Of a stretch of 64,000 nt of DNA, positions 32,899 to 44,814 are shown in pieces (position 1 is the stretch's first letter; every line of letters starts with the position of its first letter). Origin of the DNA: Yamagishiella unicocca (taxonomy: Eukaryota > Chlorophyta > Chlorophyceae > Chlamydomonadales > Volvocaceae); assembly GCA_003116995.1 (NCBI GenBank), contig BDSL01000115.1:1-64000 (forward strand), in the 5' to 3' direction. The position numbers and the translations under genes were made by a program. The notes beneath the pieces were generated by a model. The model saw only the letters and a list, made by a program, of their open reading frames with translations, was not told the origin of the DNA and made no database searches.

Positions 32899-35800
32899 AT
32901 GGCTGACGAAGATGAGTTCGGAGCCCTTTTTGGCGCATCGGCGGGGCTGGCGCCGCAACCAACAATCCTGCCACTGCCAACACGTACGTAGCTTGCCAGT
33001 GTGACAGTTCCAAGCGTTTCATCAATATGGGTGGATAGGCGCAAGCGGCGTGTATGTAAACCCTCCAAATTGCTGCGTGTAGCGACGACAACGCCAGCCA
33101 AAAGCAGCAAGGGCGCTGAGGATGATACTGACGTTTACCTCCAGGTAATTGACACTTATTGAGCCCGCGAACTGCCCTAAGGGCGGACATACTGCCTGTG
33201 TGCCGCATGCAATTCACGGAGCTATGCATCGGTTAGCCAGGGGTCCGCCGCCTGCGGTGACTGTCCAGAGGTGTACAGTTGTGCGTAAGGGGGCGCAGGA
33301 GGGGTGCTGGTGGAGTGGAGCGGGCGGATTGCTCTTGGGGAATGGAGGCGGGGCGGTGAGCAGACGACCCATGACCCGGAGTGGAGTGGAGTGCACCCTG
33401 CATGGGATGCGGGGGGATTACTTGGCGGCCCTCTCATGGTGCCACAGTAAGGGCCCGGGCGTGTGTGTAGCAGCGCTACGTGTTCCTCGGTCGCCCCACG
33501 TCGGGATAAGGGTGAAGGGGAAGACTCCTGCCATTCAGGCAATGCAATGGTTTCGGGGCCGGCCAGGTGCGGCGGCTAGGTCCGCGATGGCGCGATGTGG
33601 GCGGGGCGGTGTTGCGCACCGCAGCGGTCGCAGCGGCCCACTGGTCGCAGCTTCACTGCAACGCCGCCATCCACCCCACTTGCTGCGCGCTACACCACGG
33701 GCCTGGTGCGGCCGGCACGGCGGACGCACCCACCCCCCTCGTGCCCCCTGGCCCTGCCCTCCGCCCGCAGCTGTTCGGCGCAGCCCCCGTCGTTCCTCTG
33801 CCCCCGCGGTACGTCCCTTCCAAGCCCGTGATGCCGCTGGTGCTGCTGCCGCCCGTCATGCCGCTGGTCCGCCCAACCGCTGCGCAATCGCAAGGTGGGG
33901 CGCTGCCCGGCGGCCTGTCTCAGGCTAGTGTTAAGCTGCGGGTCGGACAGGCGCCAAACCCGGAACGGTGCGCAAAACCCTGATTGACGATGCATGTGCA
34001 CGGGACGGGCAACTTAGACCCCTGTTTCGAGCGCCCACCCACCCACCCACCCACCCACCCACCCACCCACCCGCAACCTCCTCACCTGCACCTGCACCGG
34101 CGCCCTCACCCGTCCCCCGTCCGCCAACCCCCGCACCGCTTGGGGGCTTCCTGGCCACCCCCTGCTTGTCGCTCATGGAGCAGCGGGACGGCCGGCCGGG
34201 GGTTCGGCGGCGGCAGCCAACGGCGGCGCTGGCGGCAGCGGCAGTCGGGGCAGGCTGGTGGTGAGCCTGGAGCCGGAGCAGGACAGCGCCGCACCTCAGC
34301 CGCCGGTAGCAGCGCCGCAGGTGGGCTGGCGAGGGGGGGGCCCGAGAGGCGGGAGGGGGGGGGCCGAGAGGCGGGAGGGGGGGGGCCGAGTGGCGGGAGG
34401 GGGGAGGGGGCCCGAGAGGCGAGAGGCGGGAGTGGGGCCCGAGAGGCGGGGCGGGAGGGGGTCCGAGAGGCGGGAGGGGGGGCCGAGAGGCGGGGCGGGA
34501 CGCCCCAGCCCGGATACAGACCGTTACCTACTAACCATAGCAAGGGAGGTACGTTCCCGAGTTGCACTGGCGTGTGCCTGCTTCCGTCGCGCGCACTTGA
34601 ACCGCGCCTTGCTATTGGGAAACCGCGGTGGCGACAAGAGCCGTAAGCGCCAACTAACAGTCGCCAAACAAGTGTACACGATAGACAAATCCTAACTGCC
34701 CGTCGCGGCCGGGGGACTCACCTGGCCAGAGCGGGAAGCGTTTACCAACGGCCGTCGTCGCGAGGCATGCGGGAAGGGGAGCGGCGAGAATTGTTAGGAC
34801 GTGTGTGAGGTTACAGGGGTCAAAGCGACGAAGAATCGTAGGCGGCGCGGTGAAAGAGATGGAGCTGACGTTCGGTCTGCCTGGCATGTCCGGTGGGGTA
34901 CGGCGGCGGGCGATACGCCACTACGGATGGAGGCTGAAAAACCCGTGGATGAAAGTATGGGAACCATTGGGAAAAGAACGGGGAGATGGTGGTAAGCGCA
35001 AAGTGGAATAGAGGGTGGGAAGTGCGTAGGTGTCTGGGACAGTTGCGCGAAGTGGACATGGCGGCGCGGTGAAAGAGGTGGTACCGTCGGTCGGGTCGCC
35101 AGGGACTGTTAGGTGGGGGGCTCTCCTGCGGGATGGGGACAATGGGCCAACGACATTGGCAAGGGCAGAGTGGACGTAATAGGGGGTAGCAGTGTGCGGT
35201 CTGTGGGAGACGGACCCCCACGACACTGCCGAACCCGGCTCGGCAGTGCGGCACCGGGGGGGCGGGTGGCTATCACGGCAGGGGGTGGGGTGGGCGAGGC
35301 GGCCCGAGGGGGGGCCGGGGGTACCCGGAAACAGCGTAGCAGCGGGTTGGTGGGGTGTGTGCAAGCATGGGTTTAGGATGTTGGGAGTCGTACACGGCGG
35401 CGTAGGCGGAGTAGGATGGGGTCCAAGGCAAAGCGACACGGAGCATATACTGGTGCGCGCGGACTAGGCTTTTGCCGCCCTCGCCCCCCCACCCCACCCC
35501 AATGCTCGTCCACTCCAGACGAGCAGCGCGCCCAGCTCACTCGCCACCAGCTCCGCAAACGTACGTCCCCCCCCCCCGCCCCACGCACTTGGCCAGGCCC
35601 CGCCAGACGATGACGACGACTTCGAGGTGACGCTGGAGGAGCTGGACACGGCCGCCATGGCGCAGCAGCAGCAGGCGGCAGGGGGCGCGCCGGGGGGAGC
35701 GGGGCCGGCGGGGGGCGGGATGGGCCGGCTGGCTTCATCCGGCAGTGCTCAGCTGCCGGGACTGCCGCCGGGTCCCCCCACACCGTCGGGGCAGGGAGCA

Positions 35801-38800
35801 GGGGGTATGGATGCGGCGGGGGGCAGGCAGGCCCTGCCGCGGCCGCCTCCGGGAGCACCGCCGCCAGGGCCCCCCGGAGCAGCACCGCCGGGTGAGTGGG
35901 TAGCGGCATGGGGGGGGGGGCGGGTGGAGGGTTCTAGTGGCCTTGTGGGCGAGGCGTACCGTACCGGGATAACTAGGTCCGCGGGAGGTGCTGGGGCCAT
36001 AAGCCAGGTCGGACAGCAGTCGGGTGGAAGCGCAAGGGGGGTTGCAGCTAGGGGGGGAAGGGACGAAAGGCGCGGAGCGCCGTACCTGACTAGCCTGGGG
36101 TCCCGGGGGGAAAGAGCGGTGCCGGGTCTCTAGGAACCCTGGACATGCCGGGGCGGGTGGCGGTACGGGTGCGGGTTATCGTTTCCGTGGCGGTGCAAGG
36201 GGGGCCGTACCGGTACCAGGAACCGGTGCGGACGCCGCAGCTACGGGGTCCGGGCACGCACGCGGCAGCAGCAGCACGCTGTCACGGCGCCCAGTTGGGC
36301 TGCGGCCGCACCGCTTCAGCGGCCCCCGCACTGTATCCGGATAAGCCGTTTCCTTGGACGCACCCCTTCACACCCGCCCTGCCGCTTTCCATATTTTGAA
36401 GCGGAGACGCCCACTTGCCGCTTATGCCCAGCTTCTGCTTCCAGCCACCTTTCCTTAGTTCACCACTTTGGTCGCTTCCAAAGCACTGATTATTTTCCAC
36501 AGCCTACGTCATCTTTGGTAAAGTTCCGATTCAGCAAGGCCTCCCCTACCCTCCGACTATCGCTTCTTGGACCACCATCTTCATCGCCCTTGTTTGTCGA
36601 CCATGGATTCGCGGATGCATTTTTGCCCCCCTGCCGCCCCCGACAATGACAGGTCCTCGGCCGCCGCCGGGCGCCCCGCCGGTGCCGGGGCCGCCGCGGC
36701 CCCAGTTCGGACCCGGACCGCCCGGGGGTCGGCCCTTCCTGCCGCGACAGCCGCAACCCATATACGGTAAGTGGGTTGACCTGACCGAGTCGGTTGGGAA
36801 GGGATGAGGGGCCAGGGATGGGGGCAGTAGCTTGCCACGAGCGGCGGCTGCCTCCTCCCTGCGGGGTCCGACCCGCCCGCCGTACGGTCCTACCGGAGCG
36901 GTGTGCCTGTGTGCTCAGGTCCCAGCTGGCGGTATGCACCCACCCAAACACCCACCCGGTTCTCTGCTGCTCGCATATGCCCTGTCGGCTGGACCCCTCC
37001 CGCCAACATCGCCACGCGCCCCCCGCGGCAGCACCCATGCGTGCGCCGAAGGTCCAGCCGGGCAGTGGCCCTGCCCCACAGGCACACCGAAACACGCCGC
37101 TCCAGCCTGAGTGCCGTACCAGCTTTGCCCCCCACCGCACTGATTTGTACCTCCCGTCTAAAACGCCCCTCCCCCTTCCGCCCTCCCGATACCTCACGCC
37201 CCGCTCCCCTTCCCCTCCCCACGGGCCGTTTGCACAGCCCCTGGCACCAGCCCCTTCGACACGTCATTTGCGGCCTCAGCAACCACCTCCCTGGCCGCCC
37301 CTCCCCCCCTGGCCCACCCCCCAGGCCTTAACTTCCGCTACAGCATTGAGGAGGCCGCCTGGCCCACTGAGGCGCGGCTGGACCAGGCCATCAAGCTGCC
37401 CAAGCAGACGAGGGTGACGCCGGAGGTGAGGTGTTCGGTGGGGCCAGGGGGGGCTGGATACACGGCGACATAGCGGCGTGGTTGTCCTGGCTTAACCCTC
37501 GAGTGGCGATAAAAACAGGCAGGATAGGGGTGTTGCCGCGTGATGCCGCACCCGGTCTACTGATTCCGGTGCCGCATGAAGCCTACTGTCCGATCCTGCT
37601 CTCGGTGCCTTGGCCTTCCTGCCGGTCCCCACACTGCTGAACCGTGTGTGCCACCTCGCAGGAGTACCGCGCCTTCCTGTCTCTGGGCCACGGCGAGATC
37701 TACGAACTCGACCTGGACAGGTGAGGGGCGTTTGAGGGGAGACCCGTTGGTCGGCACTTCAGAGATTTAAGAAAATCGACTTGAGAAACGTCCGCAAACC
37801 TTTTTTGAAGTTGCATGCTGAAGAAGGGGGTATGAACGGGAACCCGTAGGTCGGCAACTGGAAAGTAAAACCGACTTGGTGGGGTTGGAGGTGGCGTAAA
37901 GACCCGGTTACACGACATAAGTAGTGTAGCTGGCGCATATCTTCGGACTGGATCATTTGGATTGACTACCGAGACACCTGTGGAGGTGGCCCGTTGGCGG
38001 CCGGTTAAAGGAACAGACTAATGTGCGGTAGCGTGTTGAGTAAAGGTGGATAACCGGGTTGGCGAAGTTAGGCATGGTGGTGCGAGACGCGATGAAGCCC
38101 GCCTCCGTCCCAACCCGGGTACAGACCGTTACCTTGGAGACATGATATGATTCCAAGCGGCGGCACCAGCGAGCTTCCGTTCCCGTCGCGTGCCTTGAAT
38201 CTCGCCGCTGTGCTACTGAGCAACCGCGGTGGCAACAGGAGCCACAACCGCACAGCTGCAAAAAAACGTACAAGACGTACAGAATCTAACTTCCGAAGCG
38301 GCCGGGTGACCCATTTGGCCAGAGCGGAAAAGGGTTACCGACGTCCGTCATCGTGAAGTATGCGGGAAGGGGAGGGGCGAGAGGTGTTAGGGCATGCGTG
38401 AGGCAACGAAAAGGAGGTACAGGGGTCAAAGCGACGAAGAGTCCGCGGCAGCGTGGTGAAAGAGAGACGGAGTTGACGGTCAGTCCGCCTGATATGTCCT
38501 GCGGGATATGGCGTTGGGCGGTACGGCACTGCGGCCGGAGGCTCAAAACCTGGGGATGAAAGTACGGCAGTTATTGGGCAAAGGACGGTGTAATAGCGGT
38601 AAGGGCATCCGAGTGGAATAGAGGCGTGGGTAGTGCGTGGTCCGGGACGCAGCGAAACGGAGGTATCTGGACCATATGACTGAAGGGGAGTAGGTGAAGA
38701 GACGGGATCATCGGTCTGGTCGCTGGTGACTGCTGCACGGGTGGAGGCTCTGACACGAGGAATGATGGGTGCGGACGATTGGACCACGACCGAAGGAGGG

Positions 38801-41800
38801 GCCGGGAGGGGGTTGCAGTGTGCGGTCTGTGTGAGACGGATCCCCACGACACTGCCGAACCAGCCTCGACGCCACCGCAGTGCGGCAGCGAGCGGGGGTC
38901 GGCGGCAAGCACGACAGGGGTTGGGGGTGGGCGAGGCTGCCCGAGTGCCGTGCGTCGCGTGCGAGGCCGAGTGTTGGTGGTGGGGCGCAGGTGGGGTGCG
39001 TGCGTGTGTGCGGGCTTGCGCGTGTATGTGTGGGCGGATGGGGGGGCGCGCTGGGACACGGGTTGATCCTGAGGCGTACAGGGCTGGGTGGCTGTGTCGC
39101 GGCTTCAAGGGGGCCGGGTGTGAACACGGGGACGGGGTCGGGGGCGTAGAGGTCCCGCACGCATTGCTGAGCGTAGTGGCGGCAGACGATTTGAAGAGTG
39201 GAGGAGGATTCGTTGACGTTTGCCTCCCGCGATGCGGCCGTAAGGGGAGGGTTACGTTCGGGGGGGGAGGAGCTGGTGGCAGCTGGGAGGGACCATCGGA
39301 GTGTCATGGGGCTGACGGGAAGGCGGTGGGTTCGAGCGCACTGCTGGCCGAGACATCAGGGCCATCTGGGAGCGAAGCGACTCCTGGAGCGGCCGCGGAA
39401 GTTTAGGGAGGTCAAGCAGCTGGCTTGCTGCGGCTGCGGCTCGACACCCTAGGGCTGGGGTTGGGGAATGGGAGGGTCCGGGGTCCTGGTCCGTGTCTGC
39501 GCAAGAGCCGGTCGCGCCCCGGGTGGCTCTCAGCAGCTGCCGCCCTACGCGAACCGGCCCCGGGGCGGGGTACCACGACCCTGCCAGACCTGCTCCGGCC
39601 TGCCCGCCGTCCGACCCAAACTGCCGCCCACCCACATGCATCACCAGCTCACCTTTGCGCAGGAAGGCTCACCCGCGATGCCCCCCGTCCTGCTGCCCCT
39701 CCGCCCCTCCGCCTGGCCCCAGGATCATCCCGCACGAGGCCTCCTGGCGCAACCCCTCCGCCAACCCCGGCGACTACTTCAACTACGACATGAACGAGAC
39801 CTCCTGGCGCCACTACTGCGCACGAGTGAGGACCTACCGGGACACCTTCACCATGCGGAACAGGATCGCCGTACTGGACCCAGCGGCCCTCGCCGCCGCC
39901 GCTGCGGCGGCTGGCGGCGGCGGCGGGCGTGGTGGTGCCGGCAGCGACGGCATCGACCCCACCCTGCCGCCCGAGGTCATCGCGGCGCTGCGCAATATGG
40001 GGCGTGGCCGCAAGGGACAGGTGAGTACGGCATCCTATTGCATTCATCTCTCTAGGGTCTTATTCTAGTTGCGGGGAGGCTAACCGGGCCGCTGCACGGC
40101 CGAACCAACCATCCACCATAGCACACGGCACCGAAGCTCGTACTTGATCGCCCAGCGCTGCGGTGACAGCAGCGCAGCGTGGGGCCCCGCTATCTCGCCT
40201 TGCGGCTCTTGCACTGCCACGTGCTGCCCACGTGATTGCAGTGAAGCCGCTCCTGCGTGACCCTCTTCACCGGCCCCCTGCCAGCCCTATCCGCGCCCCT
40301 GCCAACCGTACACGTGCAGCGTTGGGACGACGACTCGGCGGCTGCGGACGGCGCGGAGGCCCCGGAAGGCCTCATGGCCTTCGTCGACGCCGACGCCGGC
40401 GGTAGCGGCTGGGACGGGAACGAGGGCGGGTACGGTCTCGTCCCAGTCAAGGGCGGTCGGGACTCGCACCAGCGCCGTACCGTACCGCGGATCGACCCGG
40501 ACGTCATCCTCACCCTGACTGAGGTGTGGAGGGGTAGGGGGGGCCGCGTGTGGGGTGGTGGCGAGGCAAGGCAGGAGATCAGGATACGCGCCAGGGGGGG
40601 TGCTCAGTAGCGTGGGGCACCATGTGGCACCCCCCGCGCCCTCGCGACATGTGTACGACGACCACCACGGATGAAGGTCCGGGTGACCTCGGCGGGCGCG
40701 TTGGTGGGTGGGTGTGGTCGGTCAGTCACTGGTTCGACTTGCAGTTTTGAATGTTAAAGACTTCGTGCTTTGGAAAATCGCTTTGCGTGCGCGAGGTGGC
40801 CTGACTCCGCGATCTCGCTGTGTTCGCCGTCATGCACCGCTATGATACCATCTACCAGGCCGTCTGCGCGCGGGGGCGGGTTTCGTTGGGAAAGGTGGGA
40901 CCGTGGAAGGTGGTGCGGAATGTCCGCTGGCCCGCCACCTCACTCACCTCGGCGGGTCTCCTGGCTGCTCAGCTCGCCGGTATCGAGGTGGGCCCCACTC
41001 GCCGAGGTTGCATGACACTAGACTCGCCCGCCTGCATTCTACTTGACGGTGTTCCAGGCGCAGGATCTGGAGGAGGAGGACGAAGACAAGGGTGCCGCCG
41101 ATGTTTCGGAGCAAGAGGCAAAGGCCGACAAGAGCGGGGCAAAGGCCGGCGAGGGGGAAGCGGACGCCGCCGCCGCCGGCGGTGGCGCGACCGGCGGGGC
41201 GGCCGGGGTGGGTGTGGAGGCTCCAGGGGCGGCCGGCCCCGACCGGCCCCCGGACGCGACTTCGACAGTGCGCCCGGGGCCGCAAGGCCAGCAGCGGCCG
41301 CGACCCAACCCGCCTGTCAACGCGGACTACGACTCCGTCTCCCTCCACCCGCCCGAACTTGCGGCGCAGCACCTGCCAGGTCCCCCGCCCAAGCGGTCCA
41401 GGAGCCCCCCCCTGGATGCGGCCCGTAAGTTGGGCGCGCAGGGGTGTGAAATCGCAAGGGGGGAGGATGGGCCCCTGCCAGAGGCAACGACCTCACCTTG
41501 TCAGGAGGCGTTTGGGTGGTTGCAAGGAAAACCCGTGCACGAAAGGAAAATCGCTTAGGACAGACGTTTCGAGATGCATGCTGGAGAACTTGGTTGAGGA
41601 AACTAATGACGGAGGTCGTATACCGACCGGCTGCTTGGCTGCTAGGCGAACGAAAGCGAGGACCCTTCGTGGCGCAATGAAATGTTTTGCGCAGTCGGTT
41701 TGTTTTGGGCGCAGGCGGGAGAACTGCGGGGGGGGGGGTGGCTTGCGTTGGAAGGTTTGGGGGGGCCGCCAGTTGAACGCCTGTGTAGAGCCCCACTCTT

Positions 41801-44132
41801 TCCACCTCCTGCCATCTAGCTGTGCTTAAAGATAACGTTTTTGGCCTGCCATTTGGGAACGATTTGTCACGCTGGTCAAGACATACATGTACGCATACAA
41901 AGTTGACGCACCACCACTGCCACCACCACCACCCCCGCCTCCCGGCTCGCTGCGCGCAGGCCACGGCCGCTGGCAGGATGGCGGCCCGCAGATGTGGGAG
42001 TCTGACGAGGGGGGAGCGGCCGGTCGGTGGGAGCGAGAGCACAAGGACAGAGACCGCCGAGACCGCCGAGACCGCCGACAACTGCCGGGTGGCGGCATGA
42101 TGCCACCGCCGCCGGCGCACCCCATGCCGCCCATGGCACACGGAGGCCTCCCTCACGGCATGGGGCCGGGGATGCACATGGACATGATGGGACCCATGGG
42201 TCACCTTGACATGGGCGGCGACGTCTACCTTGACGGCGGCGGCGGCGATGGTGATGACGACGAAGTAGCCGGCAGCAGTGATGGCGTCATGGGCGTCAAG
42301 CGCGGCAGCGATGCTGGCGGCGGTGGTGCGTTCGTGCCTGGTGGAGGGGCCGGCGAGGGCCCTCCTTTTGGCATGATGCACAACGCTGTCGGCAGGCTGG
42401 GGCCGGGAGCCGCCATCAAGCAGGAGGAGCTGCCCCCGCCGACCTTGGCGCACCAGCAGCGGCAGTCGGCGCAGCATGCAGGAGGCGGTGCGGCCAACGG
42501 CGACGTCTTCGGCCGGATGGGCGGCGGGGGTGGAGGCAGCGGGTATGGCGAGTGTGTCGCTCTACTGCGTGTGTTCGTGTGTGGGGCATACTGCTGTTAC
42601 TGTGTTGCTGATGTAAGCGGCATGCCCATCAGGGAACAATGAGCAAGTGAGCACCCGCCGTCGCACGTTGTGGTGGTACGTGGATGCTCGCGGCGCGGCT
42701 CTATTGACATGCTGTCCCCCGCAGGCTTGGAATGGCCGCCGCACCGCCGCACGGGGGCGTGCTCGTCAAGATGGAGCCTGTCGTGGAGCAGAAAGGGTGA
42801 GCAGCGAGCAGTGAGCTCGTCGGGTTGACTCCTCTCTGTGCGCATGAGAGGAGGTGTGGTGGGTGCCGGCTTGGCTGCAACCCACGGGAGTCCTGTCCGC
42901 GCCTCGCTGCAGGTGGGACCCCCACGATGAGGCGGCGGCGTACGGCGACTTTGGTGGCGGCGGGGACTACTACATGGACGACGGGTACGGTAATGAGGAC
43001 GAGCAAGACGAGCAGGACGAGCAGCGGCAGCTTGGAGGCCTCGCCAGCGGCGACACTCAGCAGCAGCCGCAGCAGGCGTCGCAGGTCCCGGATCCCTCGG
43101 GTCACGATCGCAGCAGCCAACATCCGCAGCACGGTGTGGAGTTCAAGGAGGAGGAGTTCAAGGCGGCGGCGCCAATTGCGGCTGGGGCGGGCGGCGGCGG
43201 GCGAGGGGGCGCAATGGACGACGAGTACGGCGGCGCGGGTGGCGCGGGTCCCGGACCTGGGGACGGTCTGTTCGGTGACGGCGGGTCGGGGCCAGCGGGA
43301 GGAGGCGCGCTGAGCGTCATGGACTTGCTGAATCCCATGGCGGCGATGGGCGGCATGGCGGCTATGGGGTCGATGGGAGCGCTGGGGCCCATGGGTCATA
43401 TGGGGGCGCTGGGTGCCATGCAGGGGCTTGGGATGCCTGGTCTGATGCCCGGGGCCATGCCCCCTCTAATGGCCGGGGGCATGTTGGGTATGGGGCTGAT
43501 GGCGAATGCCGGCGGAGGCTTGGGCGGTGGGGCGGGCGGCGCTGACGCCCCTCCTGGCAGCGCTGCCGCTGGAGGCGTCAAGGCGGAGGGCTCCGGTGGA
43601 CAGCGCGCCGGGCGTGATGGAGGGCGGTCGGAAAGGTATGTGTTCCGTGGAGACATGATGGAATCGCTCTTTGGACGCACCGGTTTGCATGTGGCATGGG
43701 AATGAAGGCAACAGGCCACCCACACCCGGTGTCTTGGATACGCATTAGTCCCTGTTCGTCGCCTAGCCGCAGCCCTTTCCTGCATCACATGGTATGTGTG
43801 CGGCCATGCCTGCCATGCGACGCGCACCTCCCGGGGCACAATAGTCTAGGGTTTTGCGGTGTGGCCGCCGCGTCTTAACTCCCCCTTCCCTTGCGGGATA
43901 TCCGCGCCTGCCCCTCAGAGCATCTGCCGGCCGCCGCTCCCGCTCTCGATCGCGCTCACGGAAGTCCCGCTCGCGCTCCCGTGACCGGGGTGCGCGCCGT
44001 GAGCGGAACCGTAGTCGCAGCCGAAGCCGCGAGCGGCGCGAGAAGGAGAGGCGCAGTCCCAACAAGGACCGCCGGCGGAGCAGGAGCCGCGACCGGGAGC
44101 GTCGTGATCGTGACCGGCGGGATCGGCGCTGA
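32899..44132 (+). CDS. FIP1: FIP1 homologue, pre-mRNA 3'-end processing factor (15 exons)
   Basis: Fip1 is the CPSF subunit that tethers poly(A) polymerase to the cleavage complex in the nucleus. Exons: 32899-32983, 33083-33144, 33771-33808, 34239-34320, 35597-35891, 36653-36766, 37325-37425, 37662-37720, 39723-40020, 40320-40523, 41058-41424, 41960-42551, 42725-42796, 42913-43635 and 43919-44132. All phases agree, giving about 1100 residues. The start is MADEDEFGALFG. Acidic N-terminal parts (DDTDVYLQ, DDDDDFEVTLEELD) match the poly(A)-polymerase-binding region. The diagnostic Fip1 motif is near residues 290-325: ASWRNPSANPGDYFNYDMNE, then TSWRHYCARV and MRNRI. A Pro/Gly-rich linker precedes it. 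After it come acidic stretches, a very Gly/Met/Pro-rich part (GAMGGMAAMGSMGALGPMG region) and an Arg/Ser/Asp/Glu tail (RSRSRSRSRKSRSRSRDRG), as in plant and animal Fip1. Acceptors of exons 4 and 6 are the least certain. Dispersed repeats sit in three introns. Confidence 0.9.
34340..34500. repeat. GGCGGGAGGGGG-type minisatellite in a FIP1 intron
   Basis: Degenerate units of GAGAGGCGGGAGGGGGGGCC lie just after the donor at 34321. The G-runs are on the sense strand. The array abuts the family B repeat that follows. Confidence 0.8.
34505..35260 (+). repeat. Dispersed repeat family B, copy 1 (in a FIP1 intron)
   Basis: This block parallels 38100-38880. Shared landmarks are ACAGACCGTTACCT, AACCGCGGTGGC, GGTCAAAGCGACGAAGA, GATGAAAGTA, GTGGAATAGAGG and GACGGA.CCCCACGACACTGCC. 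The text ACTCACCTGGCCAGAGCGGG near 34719 also occurs in family A at about 936. Sense orientation relative to FIP1. Confidence 0.8.
35892..36652. other. FIP1 intron, no other gene seen
   Basis: This intron separates the acidic exon from the Pro-rich exon. It is G-rich at its 5' side and shows no second gene. Confidence 0.5.
37912..38885 (+). repeat. Dispersed repeat family B, copy 2 (in a FIP1 intron)
   Basis: The 5' part, about 37920-38170 (TAGCTGGCGCAT...TTCGGAC, then GCGGCACCAGCGAGCTT), matches 62440-62722. The remainder matches 34505-35240. It is the most complete copy of this family here. It lies in the intron 37721-39722, sense to the gene. Confidence 0.8.
41516..41760 (+). repeat. Dispersed repeat family A, copy 3 (partial, in a FIP1 intron)
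   Basis: It matches the first 250 bases of copies 1 and 2: TTGCAAGGAAAACC, GACGTTTCGAGATGCATGC, GCGAGGACCC and TTTTGGGCGCAGGCGGGAGA. It lies in the intron 41425-41959, sense to the gene. Confidence 0.8.
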
Positions 44133-44369
44133 GAAATTCGCAGAAAGAGTTGTGTGGCGCATTTGCATCCCGCGACCTGCTGCTGACGTCGAGTGGGCAA
44201 GGAGCCGGCGAACGCGCTTGTCCTGATTAGAGAGGGAGCCGTGTGTCCTGTCTTTGCCGGTGCATACTTACCCCACTTAAGGGGGTTTCGATACCTATAG
44301 TTGTGTGTGTTGGAAATTGAAAAGAGGTATGCGCCGTCAGCTCTCATCGAACACCTGCTGACAGGCAAC

Positions 44370-44374
44370 TGTAA
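44370..44374 (+). terminator. Probable polyadenylation signal of FIP1 (TGTAA)
   Basis: TGTAA, the usual volvocine polyadenylation motif, lies 238 bases after the FIP1 stop codon. Confidence 0.55.
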
Positions 44375-44509
44375 GCACACACCGGTCGACAGTAATGCAG
44401 AGTCATGCAGACGCGGATGTGCACTGCCAAAGTTTCCAATCACAAAAGTCGGAGCCGGGCTCTATGGGTAGCTGGGTCGGAGTGGACGGAGACAGCTCGT
44501 AACGAGGAA

Positions 44510-44514
44510 TTACA
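44510..44514 (-). terminator. Probable polyadenylation signal of the RING-like gene (TGTAA)
   Basis: TGTAA reads on the minus strand about 300 bases after the stop at 44815. It is 136 bases from the FIP1 signal on the other strand, so the two 3' ends meet tail to tail without clear overlap. Confidence 0.5.
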
Positions 44515-44814
44515 TAAATATGGAACATGTAGTAGGATTGGAAAATATCGATTTCGATATACCGACGCGGAGCGGGCATCAGTCAGCCACTGTCTTCAGA
44601 CACCTATCTGGTTACTTTTTTTGCGTATAATGAGGAAACACGGAACCCGGCACCATCTCACCGCAGCACCCATGCTAGAATATTTAGTATTCAGCAAACA
44701 CATGCTAGAATTTATATTTAGCAAAGGCATGCAAAGCCGTTCGTTCCGCTACCCTCCCGTAACCAAATGGCATCGAAAAACAGACAGCCATCCACCTCCA
44801 CTCATTTTCAGCAC

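Noticed and set aside
34040..34075. (CCCA)n run as a telomere remnant
   Set aside because: It is a simple CCCA microsatellite in a FIP1 intron and lacks the TTTTAGGG unit.
43890..44226. Alternative frame over the FIP1 RS tail
   Set aside because: The RS/RE frame is in phase with the upstream exon and has the family's composition; the other frame is a shadow.
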